Shown: positions 12,961-25,199, counted from the first letter of the stretch. The stretch is 64,000 bases of DNA from Panax quinquefolius (GCA_020205615.1 CM035165.1:91016005-91080004), one strand, 5' to 3'. Translations and numbers: made by a program. Notes: generated by a model from the sequence alone, not told the origin.

Positions 12961-13439
12961 TTGAAGAGGAGAGAACCAGATTACAAGACACGATTCCCTA
13001 AGACTAGCAAGTAGGGGAGAAAGTGCGGGAAGATAAGTTCGGTACTGCGAGAAAAAGAAAAGAAGAAGAAGACCTTGGAGCGGAGAATGTTCTAAAAAAA
13101 AGAAGCCCGGTGGAAGAAGAAGAAGAAGAAAGCGAAAAGGCCGGTGAGATCACGAAGATGCGGAAATATAATAAATGTCAAGCGGATGGCACAATCGAGG
13201 AGGGCGAAAAGACAAAATGGGAGAGGGTTGTTAAACCCGAAGCGGAAAGGTGGTGTTTCGATTGTGGACGATCTGAGGGGAAGAGCCCTTGAGCGTGTGA
13301 ACCCAACGGCTCGGGAGGTGTCTCCCCACTCCAAAGAATAATGAAGAAGAAGAAGGTTGTACAATGAAGGTAGAACCGGCTCGAGAATGCTTCGAGGATA
13401 GGCAAAACCTCAACAAAATGAATTAGAGGAAGTTAATTT

Positions 13440-14201
13440 GGCGTGAGAGGAAGGAACGCCAAGACCAGGCTTATGTCAACAAGGAGTTGGATGCTAAAGC
13501 GAAGGAGAAGCTTGTACAATTATTGCGAGAATATAGGGATGTCTTTGCTTGGAATTACGACGAGATGCGGAATTGACAAGGATCTTGTGGAGCCTGATCT
13601 AAACATAAATCCGAGAATGAAAGCCGATTAAAAAGCAAGCACCTCATAACTATGCACCAAGTAGAAACTCAAATAAAGGAAGAAATCAAGAAGTTCTTTG
13701 GAAGTAGGGTTCATCAAGCCGATTCAACATCGATATGGCTATCGACATTGTCTTAGGTAAAGAAGTCAAAATGACATGACTACGAATATGTGTGGATTTT
13801 AGGAGATTTGAATAAGGCATGCCCAAAGGACATGTACCCATTACCCAACATAGACACTTTGGTAGATGCAACGGATAATCATGAGATGATGTCATTCATG
13901 GGCCGGGTTTGTGAGTTCTGATCGAGATAAAGATGTAAAGTAGAAGATGCAGAGTTAATGACCTTTCATTACCCGTTTGGGAATTTCTACTATGTAGTAA
14001 TGCCATTCGGGTTGAAGAATGAGGGCAACTTATCAAAAAAGGGCAATGCACGCCATATTTCATGACATGATTCATGATATAGTGGAGGACTACGTAGATG
14101 ACATAGTAGTGAAATCCAAGAAGGCGATAACTTCGTATGGAGGACACGAGGAAAGTGTTCGAGCGGTGTAGAAGGTATAAATTGAGGATGAATCAGAAGA
14201 A
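13440..14201 (+). pseudogene. Reverse transcriptase (Tat), heavily frameshifted
   Basis: Pieces in three frames: LVQLLREYRDVFAW near 13510, LNKACPKDMYPLPNID near 13810, MTFHYPFGNF and VMPFGLKN near 13960-14020, and the catalytic YVDD at 14091-14102 (VEDYVDDIVVKS). These are RT landmarks in the right order. The piece 13023-13440 before it is a basic, Glu-rich stretch of low complexity without a recognised domain. Breakage is much denser here than downstream of 14202. Confidence 0.85.
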
Positions 14202-15503
14202 GTGCGCCTTTGGGATGAATTTGGAAAATTCTTGGGCTTCTTGGTGCACAATAGAGGCTTAGAGGTGGACCCAAGCAAGGCGAAAGCAATCACAGAGATG
14301 CCCCCACCAAAAACGCAGAAACAGTTGAAGAGCTTTCTAGGGAAAGTTTCATACATGAGAAGATTCATGCCAGCATTAGCCGAAGTCACAGAACCTTTTG
14401 GCAAATTGCTAAAAGGAAAGGCACAATGGGACTGGGGGCAAGACCAACAACAGGCGTTTGAGAAGGTGAAAAGAATTTTGGCTTCAGCACAAACAATGGT
14501 AGTGCCACAAAGAGGAATACCGTTGCAGTTGTACATCACATCTACCAAGAAGTCCATAGGTGGATTGATCACGCAGGAGGTGGACGGAGAAGAGAAACCT
14601 GTATATTACATTAGCCGGATAATCCGAGGACCGGAAACCAGGTATTCACAAGTGGAGAGGCATTGTCTAGCATTGGTATTCATTGCGCAGAAAATGCGGC
14701 ATTATTTTTTAGCACACGAAATAAAGCTTGCAACAAAAAGCGATCAATCGGGATACCTATTAACTAAGCCGGAATTAGTAGGAAGACCTGCCAGATGGAT
14801 GATGATTCTTTCAGAGTACGACATCAAATGTGTAACACCGAAGGCGATCCGATGTCAAGCCTTGGCAGACCTGCTGGCTCAATTTCCTAATGGAGAATAT
14901 GAACCCCCTTCTGAGGATCTTCCGGGTGAAGAAGTAAAATCAATCGAGTTGAGAAATGAGGACCCAGAATGGTGGAGTTTGGCTTTTGATGGATCATCCA
15001 CATAAGGTAAAGGCGGAGCAGGAGTGGTGTTGACCACTAAAGAAGGAAATGAAGTGGCCTTGTCATACAAATTGGATTTCCCTTGCACAAACAATGAAGC
15101 AGAATATGAGGCGTTCATATTAGGATTGTTGGCAGCTCAAGAATTGGGAGCCAAATATCTTAAAGTAAAGGGAGATTCAAACCTCATAGTGCAACAGATA
15201 AGAGACCAATTTGGAGTGAAGGAACCTATCTTGGCGATGTATCGAACTGTAGCACAAAAGGTGATGGAGGCTTTCAAGAAGGTGGTGATTGAATATGTGC
15301 CAAGAGGACAGAATAAACAACCTGATGCACTAGCAACAGTAGCATCTCGAGTCTATGTCCAAGGTGAGGATTTGGAAGTAAAGGTAATGAAGAGAACCCT
15401 CCCAACCACAGTGCTAAATTTGTTCCCCAAAGACGTGATAGATGATTGGCGATACGACATCTCCAATCAATTGCAAACAAAGGAGGAACAATACCTACCA
15501 TAA
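14202..15503 (+). pseudogene. RT connection, RNase H and second archaeal-type RNase H (Tat)
   Basis: One frame with a single stop (TAA at 15003-15005). First part: LGFLVHNRGLEVDPSKA and LKSFLGKVSYMRRF (RT thumb/connection), then a degenerate gypsy RNase H (YSQVERHCLALV; RCQALADLLAQFP). Second part is an archaeal/type-I-like RNase H with all acidic positions visible: FDGSS, NNEAEYEA, KGDSNLIV, KQPDALA. Two RNases H in tandem is a Tat-clade feature in which the second domain is thought to take over the activity. Reads through except for the one nonsense codon. Confidence 0.9.
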
Positions 15504-17049
15504 AGTTCTGAAATCTGACATCATCAAAGGTGTCTTGTATCACAAAAAGCGGATGGTGTGTTGACACGATACTTAGGGAGGCGGGGAAGCGAGATAGAGT
15601 CTTGCAGCAGGTGCGTATGCGAGAACTACGGATTAGTAGACATAGAAGCATATCGTGAGGGCTGCGGTGTCGAGGGTATTATTGGCACGAAATGAAGAAA
15701 GAAGCGAGATGCCCTACAACGCTTAATGTGTTTCATGCCAAGAATACCACAGGGAGGATGAATGTGCCTTCATTGAAGATATAGTGGATTGGCGAATCCC
15801 TTATGTGGAGTTCTTGCAGCGGGACTCTTAGAAATAGAAAAGAAGGACGCAATTATAATCAAGAGGAAGTCACAGCGTTTCTTCTTGCAGAATGGAGAAT
15901 TGTTTAGAAGGGATTCAATGGCAAGCCCTACGATTGTCCGGAACTAGGTGAAGCCAAAGATTTGGTTTACCAAATGCACAAGGATGAACACGAGGGGAGC
16001 AAAGTTCTACAAACAACTTATCGATCATGGTTACTCTTGGCAAAGATGGAGGAGATAGTCTAGAATTTGTTAAAAAGTGCCACATTTGTCAAATACATGG
16101 AAACTTGATCCATGCTCCCATAGTGGATTTGCGAACCTTAGCAACACCATGGCACTTTCATACATGGGGAATGGATCTTATAGGTCCTGTTCACCCTAAT
16201 TCCAAGGGTAACATATGGATTTTAATTGCCACCGAGATGTACATAAAGTGGGTGGAGGCAATACCCTTGAAGAAGGCCACGGGACCAGCAGTGGCCAATT
16301 TTATCAAGGAGCACATCATTTGCCGTTTCAAAATCCCGAAGATAATTTTATCGGATAATGGAACTCCCTACATCAATAGGGATGTCAAAAATCGATGGAA
16401 AGATACTGAAGGTGAAACATTACAAGTCATCACCATATTACCCGAAAATGACGGACAAACAGAGGCTACAAACAAAACCTTGATAAAAATTTTATCAAAA
16501 ACCCTGAGCGATCATCCAAGAGGCGGGCGAACAATTACCGATAGCGTTATGGGCATATCGAACTTCAAAAAGGAAGCCTCTGGTGCGAGACCCCATATGC
16601 TTTGGTTTATGGTGAAGAAAAGTTGTTTTTTTCACATTGAAATAGAAATACCTTGACTCGAATGAGACTTGAAGCAGTCGAGGAAGAAGAAAACCGACCA
16701 GTGATACAGGAGGCCTTAGTTGACTTTCGAGAAAAGGCTAAAGAAAAGCTTGAAGCAGTACCATGAAAAGGCTATGACTGACAACAATACAATGATGATA
16801 GTACCACCAGCGAATTACGGTGGGGACTTGGTACTCAAAGCAGCAACTCAAGTCGTGAGGGGACCCAACCACCAAATTTTACCCCAAATGGGAGGGCAGT
16901 ATAGTGAGAGATCTCTAAAAGCGGGTATTGCAAGATATCTCGTGTGGGATCGAGATCTTTATCTCGGGCCCATTGAACTTGAAGTGGGTAAAGAAATATT
17001 ACACATGAGAAGAGCATCACAAAAGTTATACTTTCAACTTCAAAAGTAA
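15504..17049 (+). pseudogene. Integrase (Tat)
   Basis: Joins element cDNA to the host chromosome. 15504-16026 is frameshifted and should hold the HHCC finger; its CC pair is seen as CHICQIHG. 16027-16656 is one frame with the catalytic core: GMDLIGPV (first Asp), LSDNGTPY (second Asp) and a GQTEATNK stretch carrying the likely Glu. 16720-17049 has a C-terminal piece with KKSLKQYHEKA. A stop at 16654-16656 and a frameshift break the C-terminus. It ends where the hairpin repeats start. Confidence 0.85.
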
Positions 17050-17345
17050 TCGAGGCTTTTGACTAAGAACACTTTGAAGTTACACTTTCAAACTTCAAAA
17101 GTGATCGAGGAACACGATTAATGACCCTCGCAGTTACACTTTCAACTTCAAAAAGTGGTGAGGCACACGAGTTTAAGCCCTCAACCCCGAAAGTTACACT
17201 TTATCTTTAAAAGTGACAAACGTTATGCTTTATTCGACAAAAAGCAAGAAAGTTACACTTTACCTCTAAAAGTGGCAATCGTTATGCTTTCTTCGACAAA
17301 AGCAAGATTTACTAATGAAACGTTATGCTTTTCGTTAAAAGCAAT
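17025..17345 (+). repeat. Array of diverged short repeats with hairpins
   Basis: Five to six diverged units of about 55-65 bp share AGTTACACTTT...AAAAGTG. Each can pair with itself (CACTTT with AAAGTG). The last units change to GCTTT...AAAGC, ending in GCTTTTCGTTAAAAGC. The array sits exactly between the sense integrase end and the antisense ORF end. 17346-17657 after it is AT-rich, with no gene seen. Confidence 0.7.
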
Positions 17346-17657
17346 TTTATTATCAATAAATTTACAAACTTTCACTTATACTTGAATGTTATTTTTAAAT
17401 TTCTTAAGAAAAAAAGAGTATAAAGTCAAGTTTTGGTTTGTGAAAACTATATATACATGTTTTTGATAAAATTCATATTTACTTGTGGTTGTCTTGTAAT
17501 ATTAATTTGAATAACTTGAGATTCAATGATAAATATTGAATTTTAAGGAATCATTCAAATTAAAAGCAATCAACAAGGTTGAAGAAACTAAATTTTGATA
17601 AATGAAACATGTGTAAATGAGTTTCTGAAACGGGAAATCGAAAAAAAAAAAAAACTA

Positions 17658-20600
17658 CTACAACAAGTTATGATCTAAAGGCCAAGACATATCAAACTGA
17701 AGAGGAGGCATAGCTAAAGCTTCCAAGTCAGTAATGGCCGCATCTCGAACCTTAAGATTTGCAACTTTCAGCTCCCTAACTTGTTGGGTAGTTGCTTTAA
17801 GTCCGTCGTTGGCACTCCACATCACGAAATTTAGCATTTAGATCCCAAATTTGGTCCTCTAAATCTTGAGGCGGATCTTGGTTTGTTTGCGGCTTCATCA
17901 AGCTCGAAAAAGTCTGACCGAAAAGGAATCATCTTCACACTTACACGCACAAAACCTCCGAACGTAGTGAAACAAGATTAAAACTTAATTTGAGAAGATC
18001 CATCCTAACACGAAAAGGAGACATGTCAACACCCACAGCTTCAAGGTCGCTCACATCATCACTAAACTTCTTCAAGTCCTCGACGCAAGGAATATAAAGA
18101 GAGTGTGCAACCCAAGAACAAGGCTTGCAAGTGGTCAGGAAGAAGGTTTGGGTGGAAGGCGTCTTAATAATCAATCGGTCAAGTATCTACGGGAACCGAG
18201 CTGGGAGACGCTCCAGATTTTCCTGACTAGGAGATGATATCTGAAAACCCCTCCACGGAATAAGATCCCCACTTGGATTGAAGGAAGCTCTGGCAGAAGC
18301 CACTTTAGACGCCACCATAGAATTTGACAAGACAAGAGATGGAGGATCGGAAAGATCTTTGTATGGTGATGATTCCTCGAAGCCTTGCCACACGGAGGAT
18401 AACCAAGGTCACTATAAAGGCGAGTGGGAGACATCCGGATGGAGAACATCAAACAAAGCAAAGGGCCTCAGCAGCAAAGGCAAGTCTTTCATCTTCTCAC
18501 TCTGAAAAACAAAAATGTTAAAGCATAATATATTATGGAAAAGAAAGGAAATTCAAGATGAATTATATATTGACTAAAGAAAGATACTCACAATATAGCC
18601 AATGGAAAAGGAGTCAGGAGATGCCACAAAAACGGGAATGTCATTTAACCCACCCAAAGTACTATCAATAATGCCCTCGATCAATTAACCAAGAGAACTC
18701 CTAGAATCAAAGTGTTACTAACAGGATTCAAGAGCCTTCTTGAGTCCTTGAGTTGAGAGAATGTCAAACCCTTTGGTGCTTTTAGGTGGAAACTCCTTAC
18801 GGGGAGGATGGACATCAATGATAGTCTCGGAAGGACTCCCCTCGAGGAGGTAGGAGCCTTATTAGCATCTTTAGGCCCATCATATGGAGAAGTCATAGGA
18901 AGGATTGAAGAAATCGATTGTACCACCCCTGCAATGGGACTTGGGCTTACATCGGATAAAGTGTCTTTAGCATCAAGGCTAACACAATCATTATCTGAAG
19001 AAGGCGACTCGACACCAATAAAGATAGGTTGAGAAGGCTCACATTGGCGAAGCCGCTGCAGGCTACCTCATGTGTAGTACCGAAATAAACCCAAGAGGAA
19101 CATCATCATCCTCTTCATTGACCTCCATAATCGAAAATCAAGAAAATAAATACATAAGGAAACACGAAAGCAACTATACGAGGGATAAAAAAAATGGAAA
19201 TATCATAAAAAATTTACCAAATTTCTACGTTGCTTCTTGACCAGATCCTCGGCTGCCGGCATACTAGAACCAGCATCATCAAGAGGACGTTTCGATGATG
19301 GCTTTAAGCGAAGCCTAATAACGGGACGACTAACCGGAACCACGATAGAAGTAATAGGAGGATCCACCTCAGAATCAGTAGTGGTAGATGCTTTCGCTTT
19401 AGAACGGGTGATTCTCATTTCCTCAGCACCAGAGGATCCTTGGGGAGGAACTGAAGGAGGTATCTGTGATAGAGATGCATGAGACGAAGCCGCAAGTGGT
19501 GGAAGACTCACGGAGGTAGTAGGGACGTGTCTTTGGAAGAATAGTTGGGTCACTTCGAGGATGAATGCCTCGACCGGGGATGAGAAGACTTAAGCATCAA
19601 AGCCTCGCACTCGATGAGCCGACTCTTTGGTTGACCAACGTTACGAGCGGATAGTGGTCTTAGGAGAACATAGCAAACTGGCCCATTGGAGCGTTCGGGA
19701 ATAGAAAGCGGTAGAGAACAAATCAAGTATCATCCTCCCATCTTTTAAGATTGACTGCCAATAATTACATTTCATTTGGTATATATCGCCCAAGCCGAGA
19801 ATCATTCGATATGACAAAAGGAAGGGATTTATGAGGAGCATTTGGAGGCCTTGGAAATACCCACGTAAAAGAGGAGAGGTAGAGACAAAGTTGAGAAAGG
19901 CGATCTCATAAGTCTCTCGACAAGTGTGGCCAAAGGGACGCTCTGGTCAAATCAAGCGCCTCATGACCTGTGAGGAGAATAAAGCCACAGTGCAAAACCA
20001 TTATCTTCGACGAAGTAAAGGAAGCTCCATGACCCGAAGGAAGGCGAACCAAGACAACGAAGAACCACTCAATTCGTTGATATCGAGTAGGAGCGAAAGT
20101 GATGCCTATAAAGTGGTTAGGCGCGGCGACCGCCACTTTACGAAACAATAGTGTATGGACGAAACAGTAAAGCATGAAGAATCATCGATAAAATGTCAGA
20201 ATCTGAACTAGATCGGTGATCAATCCGGAAATGCATGCAAGAGAGAAACAATGTTCTTGAATGAAGAAGGATCTCGAATCTTGCTTTTCTTCTTAGGAAA
20301 ATGTACGGAGTAGAATATCTCAAAAAGTGCTCAAGAAGAAAGATTTGAAGAAAGAAAGGAGCGGGGAGCGAAGCAATTTTCGTCATACACGAGTAAAGAA
20401 ACAAAAAGATTGATAAGAAAAAATGCAGTGTGAAAGACAGTTAATAAAAATACGAAAAATGGATACCTCCCAACAGATTCCTTCATAGCGAGAATAGTTT
20501 CGTCCAAACGACGATACAATGTTCCTAAGAAGAGAGGAGCAAGAGGAACATTTAGACCTCGAGATAACATAGAAGCTAAACCAAACATGCGAGTTGAAGG

Positions 20601-21640
20601 ACCATCTACAGGAGACCCGGGAAAAATGAAGCGGGATAACCACATAGCCAAATAAGCAGCTAAGGGAAAAGGGCAAGGCTCTTCATGGAAAGTGAGGACA
20701 GACTTGTTATAGTTAGAACTATTTCCGTGTAATAAGATTCGGTAATCCACGAAGAAGTAAGCGCCCAAGATAACCAGGAATTCTTTTGCGGTTAGAAGTC
20801 TCAAAGTTTGGGAGGAGCATGTCACCCTGGAATCGCGAGATATAATTGGGAGCTCGCTTGGAAGCTTTTGTTAAATAAGCAATGCACTCAACATCTCTAG
20901 GAGACAAGCTAGATATGCTACAGGAAGCCGATGTAACAGCAGGAAGGCTACAAGATATAATCTAGAATGAGTTCATACTCTAAAAAAAATGAACGAAATA
21001 ATAATAATAAAAAAAAAAGATTACTAGTAAATGGCATAAACGTCTTCTAAAGTTGGGGTAAACTCCCCCCAAGCAGTGACAAATGTACATATGGAAGAAC
21101 ACCAGCGTGAAATCAAGATGGTAAGAGCATCTTGGTCTTGTCGGATACGAAGATCCCTGCATAATTGAATGCAACGCAAAATGTCGGCCCTCTTCAGTAT
21201 ATCCACATAATCAGAATTTGCGAGAACCTCGTTGGTCCAATGTTGCCACCCCTAAAGACGATTGGATGAGTCGGATATGAAATGAATGGGACTGTAGGGG
21301 TATTCCTATTTTTCTATACACATACGAGGAATGCGAGCAGAACAGGGAAAGCTGTCTAAACTTGCGCAAGCCGTAGCATATAGAAATAAGCCTGCTTTCT
21401 CAAGAGGAAGAAAGGTTGTACGATCATAATTCTTCACTTGCTCCCTAAAAGCGTCGGAAGACCCATAAAGGGAGCCTTTCCCGGTCGATGAAAGGAACCT
21501 CCTTAGTAGTTTTCGAATTACGTGGAGCGTTTCTTTGGAGTTGGCCCGCAACAAGAAAACATAACATGAGAATTCTAGAAACAAGGAAAGAAAGTGAATA
21601 AGCATTTGAAATTAAGTGCTTACCATAACAAGAGAGAAGG
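17658..21640 (-). pseudogene. Antisense ORF of the Tat element with a plant mobile domain (PMD), multi-exon, degenerate
   Basis: Read right to left on the minus strand. 21605-21030 contains YDRTTFLPLEKAGLFLYA, IPRMCIEKNRNTPTVPF and WGEFTPTLEDVYAI, the hallmark of the plant mobile domain (aminotransferase-like PMD, as in MAIN/MAIL1). A probable intron lies at about 20976-21029, just after TPTLEDV. 20907-20460 continues (LFGYVVIPLHF-like region; LYRRLDETILAMKESVGRY) to a second GT boundary. 20175-19640 has weaker PMD-like pieces. 19553-19203 is a Pro/Ser-rich basic tail (KKQRR). 17870-17658 is a helical, probably coiled-coil end (LKATTQQVRELKVANLKV) stopping at 17658-17660. It lies convergent to pol. 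Frameshifts prevent one continuous reading; exon limits are my inference. Confidence 0.75.
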
Positions 21641-21949
21641 TATGAAACTTAAATAAGAAGATTGGATTTGGGAAAGGAAGATCACGGACACCTTGGATTC
21701 GGGAAAGGAAGATCACGAACACCTAAAAGAAGAAAAAGAGCACAAGCATTAGGAGCCATTCAAATAAAAAGGGTAAAAGAAGAATGGCGAAATCTGAAAG
21801 AGGAGGCCATTAGGTCGGTTCCCCTAAGGGTTGACCCGTAGGATTTAGCCACCTAAGGAGCTCTCCTCTCTTACATTTAACTTCTCCTTACTCGTTGAAT
21901 CAACCTGATTGGAATGAATGCTACTTCTTCGAAATATCCGAGGCAAGAT

Positions 21950-22560
21950 CCTTATTAAGGTGAAATGGCTGGAATAAATTCTTCCTCCTTGCGGTGTTGT
22001 CCTTTCTTTTAAAATATCAAGCCAATGACCTTGTTAAGGTGAAATGGCTCGGAATAAATTCTTCCTCCTTGCGGGGTTGTCCTTTCTTTCAGAATATCCG
22101 AGCCAAGGACCTTGTTAAGGTGAAATGGCTCGGAATAAATTCTTCCTCCTTGCGGTGTTCCTTTCTTCCAGAATATCCGAGCCAATGACCTTGTTAAGGT
22201 GAAATGGCTCGGAATAAATCCTCTCTCCTTGCGGTGTTCCTTTCTTCCGAATATCCGAGCCAATGACCTTGTTAAGGTGAAATGGCTCGGAATAGATCCT
22301 TCCTCCTTGCGGTGTTCCTTTCTTCCAGAATATCCGAGCCAATGACCTTGTGGAAGATCCGAGCCAATGACCTTGTTAAGGTGAAATGGCTCGGAATAAA
22401 TCCTTCCTCCTTGCGGTGTTCCTTTCTTCCGAATATCAAGAGCCAATGACCTTGTTAAGGTGAAATGGCTCGGAATAGATCCTTCCTCCTTGCGGTGTTG
22501 TCCTTTCTTTCAGAATATCCTAGCCAAGATCCTATTAAGGTGAAATGGCCTGGAAAAGAA
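21950..22560 (+). repeat. Tandem array, about 79-bp unit, eight copies plus a partial
   Basis: Each unit contains CTTGTTAAGGTGAAATGGCT, then a CTCCTTGCGGTG block, then CCGAGCCAATGA. Unit starts fall near 21955, 22031, 22110, 22190, 22268, 22373, 22449 and 22530; the 22268-22373 step holds a partial extra unit. The minus strand of 22009-22446 stays open as a repetitive peptide only because most periods are near a multiple of three. Such arrays in 3' untranslated parts of Tat elements are known as seeds of satellite DNA. Confidence 0.95.
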
Positions 22561-24555
22561 AAAAAAAACAACTACAATCACCTGAAAAGAGAAATCGATG
22601 AAGCAATTAGAAAGAATTCAAATATTAAAAAAAAATTGAACTGAAGTTTGAGCCGCCTGAAGAAGAGTTTTGATTCGTGACTACAACGTATTGAAGTTTC
22701 CTTCGGGAATTTTGATCCCTAACTATACAAAGATTAGCACATGAGTTTTGGTCACCCAGTTATGCTTCATGAAAATTCAAGACTTGGTGTTTATGTTTCA
22801 GTCTCAAAATAGTCACCAATGATAATTCAACTTTTTCGTGGTTTTTTCTTCATACCCTTGTTCCAAATCTTGCTAGGCATTGATATTTTATTGGTTTCTG
22901 ACCAATGTCTCGACAATCAAAAATCTTTGTTACTCTAATCAAATTCCAAATTCCAAATTCCGATACCTTCCTAATCATTCAATCAAAAATATATATATAT
23001 ATATATATATATAAAATTTTCGTGGTGTGAATCCAAAGAGTCAATAGGCAGTGAGCCATATATGGTTATTTTACGGATCTGTACTATATGTATATATATT
23101 CATATATGTGAGTCAATATGCAGTGAACATGCAAGCATAAAAAAAAAGTGTTGCTGACCTCTCAATCAAAAAAGATGAGTGGACCTTGGTTGTCTCTATT
23201 CTCCTTCAGCGATTACTACTGTTATGCAATTACTTGTTTTTTCTCCAGTTTCATCTTTTCCTCCTTCTCTAAAATACTAGTATAGTGAAATCAATTGATT
23301 TACTTTTCTAGTAAAATCATTCCTTTCAATTACCGTGAATGAATACTACGCGGTATCACCAATTAAAAAATAATAATATTTTGTTAATAATGATATAATT
23401 ATTTTACAATATTAAATTATTGCTATTTAAAAAAAATATTTCTCAATTTCCAGAAAATATTTTTCAAATTCCTTCCTAATTTTATAAATAGAAATGATTT
23501 GATTTTTATGAATGATTTGATTTCATATAAAGAAAGATTTTATTTTATTTTCCAAAATAAAATAAGATTTTATTTACTTAGTAATGATGTCTTTGGATTT
23601 GCAAAAAAATTTATGAAAGGATAATTGGATTCATATTTTATGGATATTAAAAAAATGGAAACAAATATTCTATTTTCTAATAGGAATGCTTTAATCTTGT
23701 TTTCAAGATATAAAGAGGGATGTGTGGTATTACCATGCAGGATTATTGCATAGATGTAAGGAATCTGTTGTGATTTATGAAGATTGGCACCCCAATTTAA
23801 TTCAAATGCTTCCCGTCTTACCATAATAAATATCATATTTGATATAATTGGTAACAAATACTATATTCTTTATTCATGCCATATAAGTTTTTTTTAGTCC
23901 GGTTTACTAACTTCATTTAGTCTTGATTTATGCTTTTGTGACACCGTAAACATACTGCTAAATGGAAACACCTCATCTGGCAATATCCTAACTAAGCAAA
24001 TTGAATAAATGGTGGTAGTGGCATATCATGCACCAAATTCTCCACCTGTGTCCTAAAATTTTGTCCACTGTACCCTATTATACATATATCTCCACATACT
24101 TTTCATGTGATATTAAGAATTCTTGGGGATCAAGCTATTAATTAATTAATATTTAATATACAATACCAAATCTATAATTATATATATATATTCATATAGA
24201 AAGATTTGATCTTGTTTTTTAAAATAAAACGAGGAAATATTTTATTTCAAAAAAAAAAAATAATAATAATAATAATTAATTAAGAAGATTTTATTTGATA
24301 ACATATGACTTCCAAATATAGTGCGATTTATTTTATCTTAGTTTCTAGAAAAAATTAAGCAGGATTTGGGGAAGATTTTCAAGGTATCTTCGGAGAGCTC
24401 TCCTAGGGGTTCCCTCTCCAAGGATTTTTTTGTTTTCAGGACTTGCAAGATCGAGCTCCGCGGATTTTTCAGAAATTTTTGAAGCAGGATGCACAGAGTT
24501 AAAGTATTTTGCACGATCGTCACTCCAAAAACGTAACTCTCGCGCAGGGGGCAAA
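22561..24555. other. AT-rich 3' part of the Tat element
   Basis: No gene seen. 22840-24330 is markedly more AT-rich than the rest of the element and has an (AT)n run at 22989-23013. 24330-24555 returns to the element's composition and ends in the purine tract GCAGGGGGCAAA next to the 3' LTR. The AT-rich part could be a nested insertion, but no clear ends were found. Confidence 0.5.
24544..24555 (+). promoter_or_regulatory. Polypurine tract of the Tat element
   Basis: GCAGGGGGCAAA directly before the TG of the 3' LTR; the expected plus-strand primer for reverse transcription. Confidence 0.75.
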
Positions 24556-25199
24556 TGTGGTCCCAAGTGCAAATTAGGGTTCACATGTCCTAATTGAATG
24601 AAGACGGAAAAGCCGAAAATAAAGAGGGCTAGACTCGAGAGAATCTTCCACGTGTCCCGAGGCAGAAGACACGTGGAGGCGACTCATTTTGGGAATTGAT
24701 TGAGGGATTGGATTGGTGGCTAGATGGACAGGACGATCTGGGCATTACTCTGATGACTAAGGGTAAAATTGGGATTTCCCCAAGGTCATGTGCCTAGCAC
24801 ATGACCATTCTCCAGAAAACCCTATAAATACTCCTTCCACTCCATTGGGAAGGGGACCTCACTGGGGACTTCTCTTCAGACTCAAGACTTGGACTCTTGG
24901 AAGATCAAAGGGACCCTTTTGGTGACTTAAAGGCTCGGAGATTCCACCTAAAAGCACCAAAGGGGTTTGGACATTCTCTCAACTTGAAGGACTCAAGAAG
25001 GCTCTTGGAATCCTCACATTACCCTAACACGGTTCCGGGATTCTAGGAGTTACGCATACGCAGCGTCGTTAGAGTAATCACCCACCTGTCGTTCTCCCCT
25101 CTTCAATCAATCAATCAAATCCGTACTTTTCGTGGATTTCTCTCCTCCTCAGCCAACACAAAACCCTAATCCTAGCAAGGTACGATTTCCTTGCCCACA
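24556..25199 (+). repeat. 3' LTR of the Tat element
   Basis: 644 bp, pairs with 9680-10325. Same TG...CA ends and TATA box; differs by a modest number of substitutions and small indels. Followed by the target duplication AGATT. Confidence 0.95.

Larger units (their letters stand above)
9680..25199 (+). mobile_element. Ty3/gypsy Tat-lineage LTR retrotransposon, full length, degenerate
   Basis: Two direct LTRs (TGTGGTCCC...TTGCCCACA) bound 15.5 kb, flanked by the perfect 5-bp duplication AGATT (9675-9679 and 25200-25204). Order of parts: LTR, gag, protease, RT, RNase H, second archaeal-type RNase H, integrase, hairpin repeats, antisense plant-mobile-domain ORF, 79-bp tandem array, AT-rich stretch, purine tract GCAGGGGGCAAA, LTR. 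Two RNases H and an antisense ORF between pol and the 3' LTR are hallmarks of the Tat clade (Retand/Ogre relatives). No clear primer-binding site follows the 5' LTR. Most ORFs carry frameshifts or stops, so it is not autonomous as written. Confidence 0.95.

Noticed and set aside
13023..13416. Several overlapping ORFs on both strands with charged or Ser-rich products
   Set aside because: They lie in the degenerate spacer between protease and RT; none has a recognisable domain, and they shadow one another.
22009..22446. 145-residue repetitive minus-strand protein
   Set aside because: It is the translation of the 79-bp array; the frame is open because the period is close to a multiple of three.
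21950..22560. Regular repeats as a CRISPR array
   Set aside because: Units are contiguous tandem copies with no unique spacers, in a plant retrotransposon.
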